Below are positions 20,142-30,588 of a DNA stretch of 64,000 nucleotides, piece by piece. Below the pieces are notes generated by a model that saw nothing but the letters and a program-made list of their open reading frames with translations, was not told the origin of the DNA and ran no database searches. Positions within the stretch are counted from its first letter, which is position 1, and each line of letters starts with the position of its first letter. The DNA is taken from the NCBI RefSeq assembly GCF_011074955.1, contig NZ_WUQJ01000023.1:92953-156952 (forward strand), given 5' to 3'. The DNA comes from Marinobacter caseinilyticus. Lineage in GTDB: Bacteria; Pseudomonadota; Gammaproteobacteria; Pseudomonadales; Oleiphilaceae. Both the position numbers and the translations under genes were made by a program.

Positions 20142-22156
20142 TGTTCAGCAAAATACTCATAGCCAATCGCGGCGAAATTGCCTGCCGGATCATACAAACC
20201 GCCCATCGCATGGGCATCCGCTGCGTCGCGGTCTATTCCGACGCCGATGCCAACGCCCGCCATGTCGCCATGGCCGACGAAGCCTTCAACATTGGCCCTG
20301 CGGCCAGTTCCGAAAGCTATCTGCGGGCGGACAAAATCATTGAAATTGCCAAAGAGAGCGGCGCCCAGGCTATCCACCCCGGCTATGGTTTTCTGTCGGA
20401 AAACACCGACTTTGCGCAAGCCTGCGAAGCCAACGATCTGGTGTTCATTGGCCCGCCGTCCACGGCCATCGCCGCCATGGGTTCCAAGTCCGCCGCCAAG
20501 GCGATCATGGAGAAAGCCGGTGTGCCGCTGGTGCCGGGCTATCACGGTGACGACCAGTCCCCGGAGACCCTGCGCAAGGAGGCCGAAAAATGCGGCTTCC
20601 CGCTGCTGCTGAAAGCCGTCGCCGGTGGCGGCGGCAAAGGCATGCGCGTGGTTGAACACATGGCCGACTTCGATGACGCCCTCGCCGGGGCCAGGCGCGA
20701 AGCCAAGAACGCCTTCGGCAACCCCGACATGCTCATCGAACGCTACCTGACCCAACCCCGCCATGTGGAAATCCAGGTGTTCTGCGATCAGCAGGGCCAC
20801 GGCGTGTACCTGGCCGAGCGCGACTGTTCCGTGCAGCGGCGCCACCAGAAAGTATTGGAAGAGGCGCCCGCCCCGGGCCTGAGTGACGACACCCGACAGG
20901 CCATGGGCGAAGCGGCGGTAAAAGCCGCTCAGGCAATCGATTACGTCGGTGCCGGTACGGTGGAGTTTCTCTACGACGTGGACGGCTCCTTCTTCTTTAT
21001 GGAGATGAACACCCGCCTGCAGGTCGAACACCCGGTGACGGAAATGGTGACCGGGCAGGATCTGGTCGAGTGGCAGCTCAAGGTGGCCTGGGGTGACCCG
21101 CTGCCAATGGAGCAGGCCCAGGTAAAAACCCGCGGCCACGCCCTGGAAGCCCGCATCTACGCCGAAGACCCGGACCAGGACTTCCTGCCCGCCACCGGCA
21201 ACCTGCGCTACCTGAGTACACCGGACGAATCCGCCCATGTGCGGGTGGACACCGGCGTCACCGAAGGCGATGACATCAGCATTCACTACGACCCGATGAT
21301 CGCCAAGCTGATCGTGTGGGACGAAACCCGGGACCAGGCCATCAACCGCATGGTCCAGGCCCTGGAGCACTACCGCATTGCCGGTGTAAAAACCAACATC
21401 CGGTTCCTGCACGCCCTGGCGGATGCCCAACCGTTCCGGGAAGCAGAGCTGACCACCGGCTTTATCGACAGCCACCGGGATCTGCTGTTCCCGAAATCGA
21501 AACTGGACACCCACAAGGCCCTGGTCCTGGCGGCCGGCTTCGTGCTGGAGCAGCGCAAGTCGCGGGAATCCATCAGCACCGACCCCTGGTCACCGTTTGG
21601 CCGCCAGAACAGCTGGCGCCTGAATTCAGAGTACGCCCAGCCGCTGCAGTTGCAGGTGGGTGACGACCTCCACGACCTGAAGGTGCTGGAGCGGGACGAC
21701 CGCTACCAGGTCTTTGTCGGTGACAGCGTGTACAACCTCACCGCCCGGCTCGACGACGATTACCTGCAGGCAGTGATCAACGGTCACCGCATCAGCCTCC
21801 ATGGCAACCTTCACATGGACCAGTTGGTGCTCTTCTACGAAGGCGACACGTTCCAGTGCACCTTGTACAAGGAAACCTTTGGCCATGAGGAAATGGCCGG
21901 CGAAGGCAGCCTGGCCGCGCCCATGAATGGCGCCATCGTGGCCGTACAAACCAACGTCGGCGACCACGTGGCGGCCGGGCAAACCCTGGTCATCATGGAG
22001 GCGATGAAGATGGAACACGCCATCAAAGCCCCGACCGACGGCGTGGTCAGTGAGATTTTCTTCGCCGAAGGCGATCAGGTCTCCGAAGGTGCTGAACTGA
22101 TTGCCATCGAGGTGGACAAAACCGATGAAGACACCGTCAACGAGGAGGCTGGCTAA
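20141..22156 (+). CDS. liuD: Methylcrotonyl-CoA carboxylase, biotin-containing (alpha) subunit
   Basis: A 671-residue protein with biotin carboxylase and biotin-carrier domains in one chain. The biotin carboxylase part has [16 protein letters not shown], the ATP-grasp glycine loop GGGGKGMR and [15 protein letters not shown]. The carrier domain has EAMKMEH with the biotinylated lysine at about residue 623. Start and stop both overlap neighbours (TAATG), showing tight translational coupling with liuC and liuE. Confidence 0.97.
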   Translation: MFSKILIANRGEIACRIIQTAHRMGIRCVAVYSDADANARHVAMADEAFNIGPAASSESYLRADKIIEIAKESGAQAIHPGYGFLSENTDFAQACEANDLVFIGPPSTAIAAMGSKSAAKAIMEKAGVPLVPGYHGDDQSPETLRKEAEKCGFPLLLKAVAGGGGKGMRVVEHMADFDDALAGARREAKNAFGNPDMLIERYLTQPRHVEIQVFCDQQGHGVYLAERDCSVQRRHQKVLEEAPAPGLSDDTRQAMGEAAVKAAQAIDYVGAGTVEFLYDVDGSFFFMEMNTRLQVEHPVTEMVTGQDLVEWQLKVAWGDPLPMEQAQVKTRGHALEARIYAEDPDQDFLPATGNLRYLSTPDESAHVRVDTGVTEGDDISIHYDPMIAKLIVWDETRDQAINRMVQALEHYRIAGVKTNIRFLHALADAQPFREAELTTGFIDSHRDLLFPKSKLDTHKALVLAAGFVLEQRKSRESISTDPWSPFGRQNSWRLNSEYAQPLQLQVGDDLHDLKVLERDDRYQVFVGDSVYNLTARLDDDYLQAVINGHRISLHGNLHMDQLVLFYEGDTFQCTLYKETFGHEEMAGEGSLAAPMNGAIVAVQTNVGDHVAAGQTLVIMEAMKMEHAIKAPTDGVVSEIFFAEGDQVSEGAELIAIEVDKTDEDTVNEEAG

Positions 22157-23058
22157 TGGCGTTCCCCCAACACGTACGGCTGGTGGAAATGAGCCCCCGG
22201 GACGGCCTGCAGAATGAACCCGGGGCGGTCATTGCCACCGACATCAAAACCGGCCTGATTGACCGGCTGGCCGATTGCGGCCTCACCCACATCGAGTCCG
22301 CCAGCTTCGTGTCGCCCAAGTGGGTACCGCAGATGGGCGATGCCGCCGAAGTCATGGCCGGTATCCGACGCAAGGCCGGGGTGCGTTATTCCGTGCTCAC
22401 CCCCAACCTGAAAGGGTTTGAAAACGCCCTCGCCGCCGGTGCCGACGAAGTCGCGGTGTTCGGCGCGGCGTCGGAGTCCTTCAGCCAGAAGAACATCAAC
22501 TGCTCCGTTGCCGAGAGCCTGGAGCGGTTTGCGCCAGTGATGGCAGCCGCCCAACAGGCCGGCATCCCGGTGCGAGGCTATGTCTCGACCGTGCTGGGCT
22601 GCCCGTACGAGGGCGAGATTGCGCCCGAGAAAGTCGCCACCGTGGCCAAGGCCCTGTTCGACATGGGCTGTTACGAAATCTCCCTGGGCGACACCATCGG
22701 GGTCGGTACCCCCCTGAAGGCCAAACGCATGCTCGAAGCGGTCGCCAGGTACGTTCCGATGGCGTGTCTGGCGGCGCATTTCCACGACACTTACGGTCAG
22801 GCTCTGGCCAACCTGTACGCGGTACTGGAAGAAGGCGTGGCCGTCATTGATGCCTCAGTCGCGGGTCTGGGCGGCTGCCCTTACGCCAAAGGCGCGTCCG
22901 GCAACGTGGCCACCGAGGACGTGCTATACCTTTTACAGGGGCTGGGCATAAATACCGGGGTCAACCTGGACAAGCTGGTGGCCACCGGCGGGTGGATCTC
23001 CGCGCAGTTGCACCGGCACAACGGGTCCAAGGTCGGCCAGGCCCTGGGCGCCCAGTAA
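22156..23058 (+). CDS. liuE: Hydroxymethylglutaryl-CoA lyase
   Basis: Splits HMG-CoA into acetyl-CoA and acetoacetate, the last step of leucine degradation. The 300-residue TIM-barrel protein begins with the [10 protein letters not shown] substrate-binding motif. It also has the catalytic cysteine loop [14 protein letters not shown] (about residue 240) and the metal-binding [16 protein letters not shown] precedes the start, which overlaps the liuD stop. Confidence 0.96.
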   Translation: MAFPQHVRLVEMSPRDGLQNEPGAVIATDIKTGLIDRLADCGLTHIESASFVSPKWVPQMGDAAEVMAGIRRKAGVRYSVLTPNLKGFENALAAGADEVAVFGAASESFSQKNINCSVAESLERFAPVMAAAQQAGIPVRGYVSTVLGCPYEGEIAPEKVATVAKALFDMGCYEISLGDTIGVGTPLKAKRMLEAVARYVPMACLAAHFHDTYGQALANLYAVLEEGVAVIDASVAGLGGCPYAKGASGNVATEDVLYLLQGLGINTGVNLDKLVATGGWISAQLHRHNGSKVGQALGAQ

Positions 23059-23077
23059 TTCGTTAACGGGAGCTGTT

Positions 23078-23656
23078 ATGCCGCAAAATCAACACGTTGT
23101 CGCTCTGGATCTGCCCATCCCTGACCTTGAGGCGCTGCCGGAAGAGACCCGGAAGTACTTCCAGATCTGTCAGGACAAGCTCGGGATGATCCCTAACGTA
23201 CTCACCGCCTACAGCCAGAACCTGGCGCAACTGGAAGGCTTTACCCGCCTGTACAACGAGCTGATGCTGGGTGAAAGCGAACTCAGCAAGCTGGAGCGGG
23301 AAATGGTCGCGGTCGTGGTGTCCTCCGAGAACAAGTGCTACTACTGCCTGGTCGCCCATGGCGCCGCGGTGCGTGTTTTGAGCGGCGATCCCACGCTGGG
23401 CGAACACATGGTGATGAACTACCGTACCGCCCGGCTCGACACCCGGCAACGGGCCATGCTGGACTTTGCGTCTGCCCTCACCCTTACCCCGGCGACCACC
23501 ACCGAAAGCCAGATCCAGACCCTGCGGGATGCCGGTCTGAGTGACCGCGCCATCTGGGACCTGAGCAACCTGATCGGTTTTTACAACATGACCAATCGCG
23601 TGGCCATTGCCAGCGACATGCAACCCAATCTGGACTACCACAGTCAGAGCCGCTAG
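23078..23656 (+). CDS. AhpD/carboxymuconolactone decarboxylase-like peroxidase-related protein
   Basis: A 192-residue protein with the AhpD-type active site E-X9-C-X2-C-X3-H ([11 protein letters not shown] at about residue 90), so a thiol peroxidase or alkylhydroperoxidase-type activity is likely. The N terminus ([20 protein letters not shown]) resembles the uncharacterised peroxidase-related family. It is 19 bases after liuE, hence part of the liu operon. It might protect flavin enzymes of the pathway from peroxide; that role is a guess. Confidence 0.82.
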   Translation: MPQNQHVVALDLPIPDLEALPEETRKYFQICQDKLGMIPNVLTAYSQNLAQLEGFTRLYNELMLGESELSKLEREMVAVVVSSENKCYYCLVAHGAAVRVLSGDPTLGEHMVMNYRTARLDTRQRAMLDFASALTLTPATTTESQIQTLRDAGLSDRAIWDLSNLIGFYNMTNRVAIASDMQPNLDYHSQSR

Positions 23657-23708
23657 CAGGCACCGCTGTCTGCTCGCCCTCAACTACAACAACAATGGAG
23701 GCAGGACA

Positions 23709-25397
23709 ATGCACCAGACTCTTCCCAGCTACACCAGCGGCACATCCGAAACACCGCTGCTGGGCATGACCATTGGCGATATGCTCGACCGCACCGCCGC
23801 GCAGTTCCCCGACACCGAAGCCCTGGTCGCCCTGCACCAGAACATTCGCTGGACCTACCGGGAATTCGTCGACAAGGTCAACGACGCCGCCCGCGCCTTC
23901 ATGGCCCTGGGCGTGCAGCAGAATGACCGGGTCGGCATCTGGTCGCCCAACCGTTACGAGTGGACCGTCACCCAGTTTGCCACCGCCAAGGTCGGGGCCA
24001 TCCTGGTGAACATCAACCCGGCCTACGGCGCCCATGAACTGGATTACGCGCTGAACCTCTCCGGGGTGCGCTTCCTGGTCAGCGCCGACAGTTTCAAGGC
24101 CTCCAATTACCGGGAGTTGATCTACCAGTTGGCACCGGAACTGAAAACCAGCCAGCCTGGCCAACTCAAGGCCCAGCGCCTGCCGCAACTCGAAGGCGTG
24201 ATCAACCTGGACACCGAAAGTCACGATGGCATGTGGACCTGGGCCGAGTTTATCGGCCTCAGTACCCAGGTGTCACAGCAGGATCTTGACCAGCGCCAGA
24301 GCGTGCTGCAGTTCGACGACCCGATCAATATTCAGTTCACCTCCGGCACCACCGGGAACCCCAAGGGGGCCACACTCTCCCACCACAACATCCTGAACAA
24401 CGGCTACTTTGTGGCGGAAAGCCAGAACTTCACCGAGAACGACCGTCTGGTCGTCCCGGTGCCGCTGTATCACTGCTTTGGCATGGTGATGGCTAACCTC
24501 GGTTGCGTTACCCATGGTGCCACCATGATCTACCCGGGAGAGGGCTTTGAGCCGCGCTCCGTGCTGGAAGCCGTGCACAGGGAAAAAGCCACCGCCCTGT
24601 ACGGCGTGCCCACCATGTTCATCGCCGAACTGGCCGACCCCGAATTCGAGCAGTTTGATCTGTCGTCCTTGCGCACCGGCATCATGGCCGGCTCCATCTG
24701 CCCGGCGGAGGTGATGAGGCAGGTCAATAGCAAGATGAACATGAAAGAAGTGCAGATTGCCTATGGCATGACCGAGACCAGCCCGGTGTCCACCCAGACC
24801 AGTTCCCTCGACCCGTTTGAGAAGCAGGTCACCACCGTGGGCCGAACCCAGCCCCACCTCGAAACCAAGATCGTCGACCCCGTCAACGGCCGTGTGGTGC
24901 CCCGGGGTGAGATTGGCGAGCTGTGCACCCGCGGCTACAGCGTGATGCTGAAATACTGGGACAACGACGAAAAAACCCAGGAAGCCATCGACGACGCCGG
25001 TTGGATGCACACCGGCGACCTTGCCCAGATGGATGAGGACGGCTACATCCAGATCGTCGGCCGTATCAAGGACATGGTGATTCGTGGCGGGGAGAACATT
25101 TATCCGAAGGAAATCGAGGAATTCTTCTACACCCATCCGGCCATTGAGGAAGTCCAGGTCACCGGCATTCCTGACGACAAGTACGGTGAGGAACTGATCG
25201 CCTGGGTCAAGTTGCGCCCGGACGCCGACCCGGTCAGTGCGGACGATCTGATTGCCTTCTGTACCGGCCAGATCGCCCACTTCAAAATCCCGAAAAACTA
25301 CAAGTTCGTGGACGAATTCCCCATGACCGTGACCGGCAAAATCCAGAAATTCAAAATGCGGGAGGTCTCTATCAAGGAAATGGGCCTGAAGAAATAA
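23709..25397 (+). CDS. AMP-binding acyl-CoA synthetase of the liu operon
   Basis: A 562-residue ANL-superfamily ligase that would activate a carboxylic acid through an acyl-adenylate. The P-loop is [12 protein letters not shown] (about residue 211), followed by [22 protein letters not shown] and a C-terminal TGKIQK lysine near residue 545. GGAGG precedes the ATG; a longer frame overlapping the previous gene is rejected. In this operon it could activate isovalerate or other branched or medium-chain acids so they enter the pathway, or acetoacetate. A strong terminator follows. Confidence 0.9.
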   Translation: MHQTLPSYTSGTSETPLLGMTIGDMLDRTAAQFPDTEALVALHQNIRWTYREFVDKVNDAARAFMALGVQQNDRVGIWSPNRYEWTVTQFATAKVGAILVNINPAYGAHELDYALNLSGVRFLVSADSFKASNYRELIYQLAPELKTSQPGQLKAQRLPQLEGVINLDTESHDGMWTWAEFIGLSTQVSQQDLDQRQSVLQFDDPINIQFTSGTTGNPKGATLSHHNILNNGYFVAESQNFTENDRLVVPVPLYHCFGMVMANLGCVTHGATMIYPGEGFEPRSVLEAVHREKATALYGVPTMFIAELADPEFEQFDLSSLRTGIMAGSICPAEVMRQVNSKMNMKEVQIAYGMTETSPVSTQTSSLDPFEKQVTTVGRTQPHLETKIVDPVNGRVVPRGEIGELCTRGYSVMLKYWDNDEKTQEAIDDAGWMHTGDLAQMDEDGYIQIVGRIKDMVIRGGENIYPKEIEEFFYTHPAIEEVQVTGIPDDKYGEELIAWVKLRPDADPVSADDLIAFCTGQIAHFKIPKNYKFVDEFPMTVTGKIQKFKMREVSIKEMGLKK

Positions 25398-25428
25398 ACC
25401 CGCTGAGCAATTGGTTGGCGTTAAAAGT

Positions 25429-25457
25429 AAAAGGGGCGATTCAGTCGCCCCTTTTTT
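25429..25457 (+). terminator. Rho-independent terminator of the liu operon
   Basis: GGGGCGA / TCGCCCC stem with a five-base loop followed by six Ts. A run of As on the 5' side mirrors the T-tract, so it may also work for transcription arriving from the right. Confidence 0.92.
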
Positions 25458-25480
25458 ATTGCCTCATTGCGAATCGGCCT

Positions 25481-25791
25481 TAAACCCGGACGTTACCGGC
25501 AGCCACCAAAGTCGGCCCCCGCAACCGTAGCCGACGCTTCCGCTTCGGAGGGCTCATCAGGGCCCAGAGTGTCAACCCGGCAGGCCCAAGGCCCGCACCG
25601 AAGCGGAAGCATCGGCTACAAAAGCCCATTCGACGACAGACGCAGGTGCCCCTGCCGGACATCGCCGTGTTGACCAGTAAAATTTGATGAACTTTTATGT
25701 GCCCACGGCTGACACCATCGGTTCATCGAGAACTGACCTCAAAGCCCGAACGTTGCCGGCAGCCACCGAAGTCGGCTACAAAAGCCCATTC
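25481..25791. repeat. Two copies of an intergenic repeat, the first split by an inverted-repeat element
   Basis: Copy one (25481-25515 plus 25612-25632) and copy two (25741-25791) share CCGGACGTTACCGGCAGCC / CCGAACGTTGCCGGCAGCC, then AAGTCGGCTACAAAAGCCC. Copy one is interrupted after AAGTCGG by 96 bases (25516-25611) carrying 22-base inverted arms (25527-25548 and 25598-25619, one mismatch). TCGG stands on both sides of the insert. No coding region is credible in this 482-base gap between the ligase and the peroxidase. A weaker relative of the repeat lies at 30589-30616. Confidence 0.7.
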
Positions 25792-25879
25792 CAAGGCAAG
25801 GTGTCATCACCACCGCAAGACCACCGCACTCCGAGTACTGAGCTGTCAGCGGTGCGGTCCAACCCAGTCCGTCTGTAAC

Positions 25880-26422
25880 CTAAGGACGGGCGGGCAGGAG
25901 TTGTTCAACCTGGCTCAGGATCTGCTGGTCATCCGGGCGCACGCCGCTGTTGAAGGAGGCGACCACGGCGCCATCGGGGGCAATGAGGTATTTGTAAAAG
26001 TTCCAGCCCGGTGGCTTGCTTTGCGCATTGATGGCCTGGAACACCGGATTGGCCCCCGAGCCGGTGACCGCAGTGGGGGCGATCATGGTGAAGGTGACGC
26101 CGAAGTTTTTGTAACACACGTTGGCGGCCTCGGCTTCGGAATCCGCCCCCTGGCGGAAGTCATCGCTGGCAAAGCCTACCACCACCAGGCCCTGGTCCTG
26201 GTACTTGCGGTGCAGCGTTTCCAGCTGTTTGAATTGAGGTGTGAAACCGCAATGGCTGGCGGTGTTGACGACCAGCACCGGCTTGCCGGTCGCAATATCG
26301 CAGAGATTCACAGTGTCGGCGGAGTGCAGTTTACGCAACTCAGCGTCGAGAAACGCCGGACACTCGGCGGCCATCAGGGTCGGCGACAGCGCCAGCAAAC
26401 AGGCGGCAATCAGGGCTCGCAT
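25880..26422 (-). CDS. Glutathione peroxidase family protein, exported
   Basis: A 180-residue GPx-family thiol peroxidase. The N terminus MRALIAACLLALSPTLMAAE is a Sec signal, so it should work in the periplasm, unlike the usual cytoplasmic homologues. The peroxidatic cysteine is in VVNTASHCGFTPQF, and the catalytic tryptophan/asparagine are in GWNFYKYL. The second cysteine (ANVCYKNFGV) may be the resolving residue. GGAGACC precedes the chosen ATG. It is divergent from the FAN1-like gene. Confidence 0.9.
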   Translation of the reverse strand: MRALIAACLLALSPTLMAAECPAFLDAELRKLHSADTVNLCDIATGKPVLVVNTASHCGFTPQFKQLETLHRKYQDQGLVVVGFASDDFRQGADSEAEAANVCYKNFGVTFTMIAPTAVTGSGANPVFQAINAQSKPPGWNFYKYLIAPDGAVVASFNSGVRPDDQQILSQVEQLLPARP

Positions 26423-26529
26423 AACAAGGTCTCCATAGTGCATTATCATTAATTACCCAAGTAGTACGATTCATCCGATGAAAAAGTTTCCGGACGGCTG
26501 CGGTTATTTCCAACGACTCGTATTGACCC

Positions 26530-28230
26530 ATGACATCACGCCCATTGGATGTCCGTTCCTTGCCGGGAACGGCCGATCTCGACAATCCGTTGTACTATCT
26601 CGAAAACTTCGAGACGGTGGTGAGCTGGGTTCACACTCACCACGGCGACTTGCTGTCGGCGGCGGAGCGCGACTGCCTCAAGGCCTTGACCGGGCTCACC
26701 CGGCCAGCCCGCGCCCTATTGGTGCGAATGGTCATGCGCTCCGGGGACTGCTTCCGGCTCGACAAGCTCCGCTACCCCGAACTGGGGGCACCGGAGCCCC
26801 GGGCGGCGGCCGAGCTGGTGCGCCATGGCTGGCTTGAGGCCGACCCGCTGCTGCCGGCCACCGAGTTGTTGCGACTGTTCACGCTCCGCGAATTGCGCCC
26901 GGCCCTGGCGGGTCGGATGGCCACCGCCGGCCTGAAAACGTCCGCCAGCAAAGCCGCACTCCGGACCGCGCTGATGCAGCAGCAACCCAACCCGCTGCCA
27001 CTCCACCACTGGTCCGCACACCTCGACGCCGAGGTGCTCCGTGTGCGGCATGGCGCCCTGTTTGACCGCCTGCGGCTGATGTTTTTTGGCAACCTGCGCC
27101 AGAGCTGGTCCGACTTTGTCCTGGTTGAGCTGGGCCATCACCGCTACGAGCCCGTACCGCTGTCAGCCGAATCCCGGGCCTTTGGTACCCGGGCCGAGGT
27201 CGATTGTTACCTCCTGCTGCACGACTGCCGCGAGCGCCTGGACGCCGGGGAAGCCCCGGCGACCGTCTGGCAGGATGCCCCGGAGCGGCTCGACAACCCC
27301 TGGCTGGAGACCCGGCGGGCCCGGTTACTGTTTGAACTCGGCAAGCTGGCCGAGCGCGGCGGCGATACCGCCCTGGCTCTGACCGCCTTTGAGCAGAGCG
27401 GGCACCGGCAGGCGCGCCTGCGGCAACTGCGATTGCTGGAGCGGCTGAAGGAATACCGGCAGGCCTGGACGCTCGCCCATGAGGCGCTGGGCCTGTACGC
27501 CGGGGAAGAACGCGGCCTGGAGCGCATTCTCAAACGGCTGGCCAAAAAACTTGAGCGGCCAGCGCAGCCGGTGCCCGTCCGGCCAGCCATTGAGACGGTC
27601 ACCCTGACGCTGGCACCGCAACCCGGCCATTCGGTTGAAGGGTCGGCGATGAATCACCTGCACTCCGACGACGCGCCGGTGTTTTACGTGGAAAACACCC
27701 TGTTCAATGGCCTGTTCGGCTTGCTGTGCTGGGAGGCCCTGTTTGCACCGCTGCCCGGCGCGTTTTTTCACCCTTTTCATCCGGGGCCGGTGGACCTGTA
27801 TCGGGAAGACTTCGTCGCCCGCCGTCAGACCCTTTTCGACCGCTGCCTGGCCCGGCTGTCCGATGGCCGTTATCAGCAGCACCTGTGGCAGACCTGGTCC
27901 GCCAAACAGGGCATTACCAACCGCTTTGTGATCTGGCCGGTGCTGTCCGAAGACCTGTTGCAGCTCGCCCTGGACTGCATTCCCGCGTCTCACCTGCGGC
28001 TGATTTTCGAACGCAAACTGCGCAACCTGCGCGAGTATCGCAGCGGTTTTCCCGACCTGATCCGGTTCCGACCCGGCCAGCCCGACCCTGAGCGCCGCTA
28101 CGAGATGATTGAGGTCAAAGGCCCGGGCGACCGCCTGCAAGATCACCAGCAACGCTGGCTCGAGTTCTTCATTGCCAACGGCATCAGCGCGTCCGTGTGC
28201 CATGTGCGCTGGCAGGTGCCTGACGGATGA
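26530..28230 (+). CDS. FAN1-like structure-specific nuclease with VRR-NUC domain
   Basis: A 566-residue homologue of the FAN1 interstrand-crosslink repair nuclease. The N-terminal part (YYLENFETVVSWVHTHHGDLL, then LVRMVMRSGDCFRLDKLRY) matches the FAN1 helical DNA-binding region. The C-terminal VRR-NUC domain has the PD-(D/E)XK residues in GFPDLIRF (about 507) and MIEVKGPGD (about 525), followed by DHQQRWL. The middle contains TPR-like helices rich in L, E and R. No strong ribosome site is seen, so the start is slightly uncertain. The stop overlaps the helicase start by four bases, so the two are co-translated. Confidence 0.9.
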   Translation: MTSRPLDVRSLPGTADLDNPLYYLENFETVVSWVHTHHGDLLSAAERDCLKALTGLTRPARALLVRMVMRSGDCFRLDKLRYPELGAPEPRAAAELVRHGWLEADPLLPATELLRLFTLRELRPALAGRMATAGLKTSASKAALRTALMQQQPNPLPLHHWSAHLDAEVLRVRHGALFDRLRLMFFGNLRQSWSDFVLVELGHHRYEPVPLSAESRAFGTRAEVDCYLLLHDCRERLDAGEAPATVWQDAPERLDNPWLETRRARLLFELGKLAERGGDTALALTAFEQSGHRQARLRQLRLLERLKEYRQAWTLAHEALGLYAGEERGLERILKRLAKKLERPAQPVPVRPAIETVTLTLAPQPGHSVEGSAMNHLHSDDAPVFYVENTLFNGLFGLLCWEALFAPLPGAFFHPFHPGPVDLYREDFVARRQTLFDRCLARLSDGRYQQHLWQTWSAKQGITNRFVIWPVLSEDLLQLALDCIPASHLRLIFERKLRNLREYRSGFPDLIRFRPGQPDPERRYEMIEVKGPGDRLQDHQQRWLEFFIANGISASVCHVRWQVPDG

Positions 28231-30485
28231 GTGGACTGCGCGTTGCCGTGCGTACCCTGTGCGAGTTCGCCGCCCGCAAGGGTGACCTGGATTTGCGCTA
28301 TACCCCGGCGCCCACTGCCGAGGAAGGGATCGCCGGCCATCAAGCCATCCAGGGCCGCCGGGGTTACGGTTACCAATCCGAATTTGCCCTGTCTGGCCAG
28401 TGCGGTGAGCTGACGCTGAGCGGCCGCGCCGACGGCTACGATGCCGGTCGGTACCGACTGGAGGAGATCAAGACCCACCGTGGCGACCTGGCCCGCATCC
28501 GGCCCGCACAACGGGCACTGCACCGGGCCCAGCTCCGCGCCTATGGTGCGCTGCTGTGCCGGCAGGAAAATCTGAAGCAGGTGTCCCTGGCGTTGATTTA
28601 TTACGACGTCGGCAAGGACCGCGAGACGCCGATCATCGAAACCGGCACCGTCGCTGAACTGTGGCAGGAACTCGAGCACCTGTGTGCCGACTTCGTTGGC
28701 TGGGCGAAGCAGGAACAGAGCCATCGTGACAACCGGGACCGATCACTGGCCAACCTGCGCTTTCCGTTCCCCGCGTTTCGCCCACAACAACGGGCGCTGG
28801 CCGAAACCGTGTACAAAAACGCCAGCCAGCAACAGACCCTGCTACTGGAGGCACCCACCGGGCTGGGCAAGACCCTCGGCACACTGTTCCCGGCATTGAT
28901 GGCCATGCCCAAGGCCGGGCAAGACCGTCTGTTCTACCTCACCAACCGCAATACCGCCCGGCATCTGGCGGTGGACGCGGTCGAGCGTCTGACCGCCCGC
29001 CAGTCCGACCCGCTCGCCCTGCGCACCCTGGAGCTGGTGGCCAAAGACCACGCCTGCGAGCACCGTGACAAAGCCTGCCATGGCGACGACTGCCCCTTGG
29101 CCAAGGGTTTTTTTGACCGTCTGCCCGCCGCCCGCGCCGAAGCCGCCAATACCAGGGGCATTCTCACCCAGGCCACCTTGCGCACCATCGCCCTGCGCCA
29201 CCAGATCTGCCCTTACTTTCTGGCCCAGGAAATGGCCCGCTGGTGCGACGTGATCGTTGCCGACGTCAACCGGATGTTTGACCAATCCGCCCTGCTGCAC
29301 GCGTTGATCAAACAGAACCAGTGGAAGACCAGCGTGCTCATTGATGAGGCCCACAACCTGATCGATCGCGCCCGGGGCATGTACTCCGTCGAGCTCAGCC
29401 AGACCCGGCTGCTGGCGGCGCGGCGGCAGGTGCCCAAAAAGCTGAAACCGGCCCTGGACCGGGTCGCCCGAGGCTGGCAAAAGCTCATCACCGAGCAAAC
29501 CTCCGGCACACCCACGGACACCGAATCCCGACTGCTGGACCAGATACCTGGCGCCCTTGCCGGCCAACTGAACCTACTGGTGTCGGCGATTACCGACTAC
29601 CTGACCGACCACCCGCCGGACCTGATGCTGCAGGAGCTGATGTTTGAAAGCCTCGCGTTCACCCGGCTCGCCGATGTGTTCGGGGAACACTCCGTGTGTG
29701 AATTTTCCCGACGCGGGCGGGGCCAGGCCTGCCTGACCATCCAGAACCTGATACCGGCGGACTTTCTCAGTGAGCGTTTCGAGGCGGCCGACAGCACGCT
29801 GTTGTTTTCCGCTACGCTGTCGCCCGGGCTCTACTACCGCGACTTACTCGGCATGCCTTCTGACACCTGCTTCCGCTCGCTGCCCGGGCCCTTCACAGCG
29901 GATCAACTCAGTGTTCACTTCACACCGGACATCAGCACCCGCAAAGCCCACAGGGACGCGTCCCGTGCGCCCATCGCCCAACTGATTGCGCGCCAATACC
30001 GCGACCGGCCCGGCAACTACCTGGCGTTCTTCAGCAGCTTCGCCTACCTGCGCGAGGTGGCGGCGGCGCTGGAATCCCTGGCCCCGGACATTCCGCGACG
30101 CCGGCAAAACCCGGCCATGTCGGCGGAGGAGCGAACGGCCTTTCTGGACGGATTCCGGGATGAAAACAGTGGCGTAGCGTTTGCGGTACTCGGGGGCGTG
30201 TTCAGCGAAGGCATCGACCTGCCCGGCGACCGGCTGATCGGCGCGTTCGTCACCACCCTGGGGCTGCCCCCGTTCGATCACTGGCACGAGGTGCTGCGCC
30301 AGCGACTGGAGCGCCGGTTTGGCGAGGGTTACGCCTACACCTATCTGATTCCCGGCATGCAGAAAGTCACACAGGCGGCCGGCCGGGTGATCCGGACACC
30401 GGACGATCGGGGCGTGATCTGGCTGATCGATGACCGCTTCCTGCAACCGTCGATTCGCCGTTTGCTGCCGCAGTGGTGGTTCTGA
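28227..30485 (+). CDS. Iron-sulfur DinG/XPD-family DNA helicase with N-terminal PD-(D/E)XK nuclease-like domain
   Basis: A 752-residue superfamily 2 helicase. The first 130 residues resemble a PD-(D/E)XK/Cas4-like fold (GRADGYDAGRYRLEEIKTH). The helicase core has Walker A EAPTGLGKT (about 207-215), a four-cysteine iron-sulfur insertion (CEHRDKACHGDDC, then QICPYF), and the box LIDEAHN at about residue 371. The C-terminal core has FSATLSPGLYY and QAAGRVIRTPDD. It would unwind DNA 5'-to-3' like DinG, XPD and FANCJ. Coupling to the FAN1-like gene suggests joint crosslink or fork repair. Confidence 0.92.
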   Translation: MSGLRVAVRTLCEFAARKGDLDLRYTPAPTAEEGIAGHQAIQGRRGYGYQSEFALSGQCGELTLSGRADGYDAGRYRLEEIKTHRGDLARIRPAQRALHRAQLRAYGALLCRQENLKQVSLALIYYDVGKDRETPIIETGTVAELWQELEHLCADFVGWAKQEQSHRDNRDRSLANLRFPFPAFRPQQRALAETVYKNASQQQTLLLEAPTGLGKTLGTLFPALMAMPKAGQDRLFYLTNRNTARHLAVDAVERLTARQSDPLALRTLELVAKDHACEHRDKACHGDDCPLAKGFFDRLPAARAEAANTRGILTQATLRTIALRHQICPYFLAQEMARWCDVIVADVNRMFDQSALLHALIKQNQWKTSVLIDEAHNLIDRARGMYSVELSQTRLLAARRQVPKKLKPALDRVARGWQKLITEQTSGTPTDTESRLLDQIPGALAGQLNLLVSAITDYLTDHPPDLMLQELMFESLAFTRLADVFGEHSVCEFSRRGRGQACLTIQNLIPADFLSERFEAADSTLLFSATLSPGLYYRDLLGMPSDTCFRSLPGPFTADQLSVHFTPDISTRKAHRDASRAPIAQLIARQYRDRPGNYLAFFSSFAYLREVAAALESLAPDIPRRRQNPAMSAEERTAFLDGFRDENSGVAFAVLGGVFSEGIDLPGDRLIGAFVTTLGLPPFDHWHEVLRQRLERRFGEGYAYTYLIPGMQKVTQAAGRVIRTPDDRGVIWLIDDRFLQPSIRRLLPQWWF

Positions 30486-30535
30486 GCTATCAGGGTGTGA
30501 GTCAGGAAATCAAAGAGTCACAAGGCAACCAATGC

Positions 30536-30560
30536 GGAGTGGCGGGGCTGCCGCCACTCC
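30536..30560. repeat. Stem-loop after the helicase gene
   Basis: Perfect 10-base arms GGAGTGGCGG / CCGCCACTCC around a five-base loop, 50 bases after the helicase stop. There is no T-tract, so it may be a Rho-associated end or a mRNA-stabilising hairpin. Confidence 0.55.
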
Positions 30561-30588
30561 ATAGGCTCCTCTCACATAGGCCTTGGCC

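Noticed and set aside
20078-21514. Long open frame antisense to liuD
   Set aside because: Same reason: composition-driven antisense frame over a certain gene.
24273-25280. Minus-strand frame over the liu-operon acyl-CoA ligase
   Set aside because: Shadow frame; no ribosome site or known domain.
25481-25791. Repeats here as a CRISPR array
   Set aside because: Only two copies, no regular spacers, and no cas genes in the window.
25467-25878. Several short frames across the repeat region
   Set aside because: They follow the repeat units and inverted arms rather than protein-like sequence.
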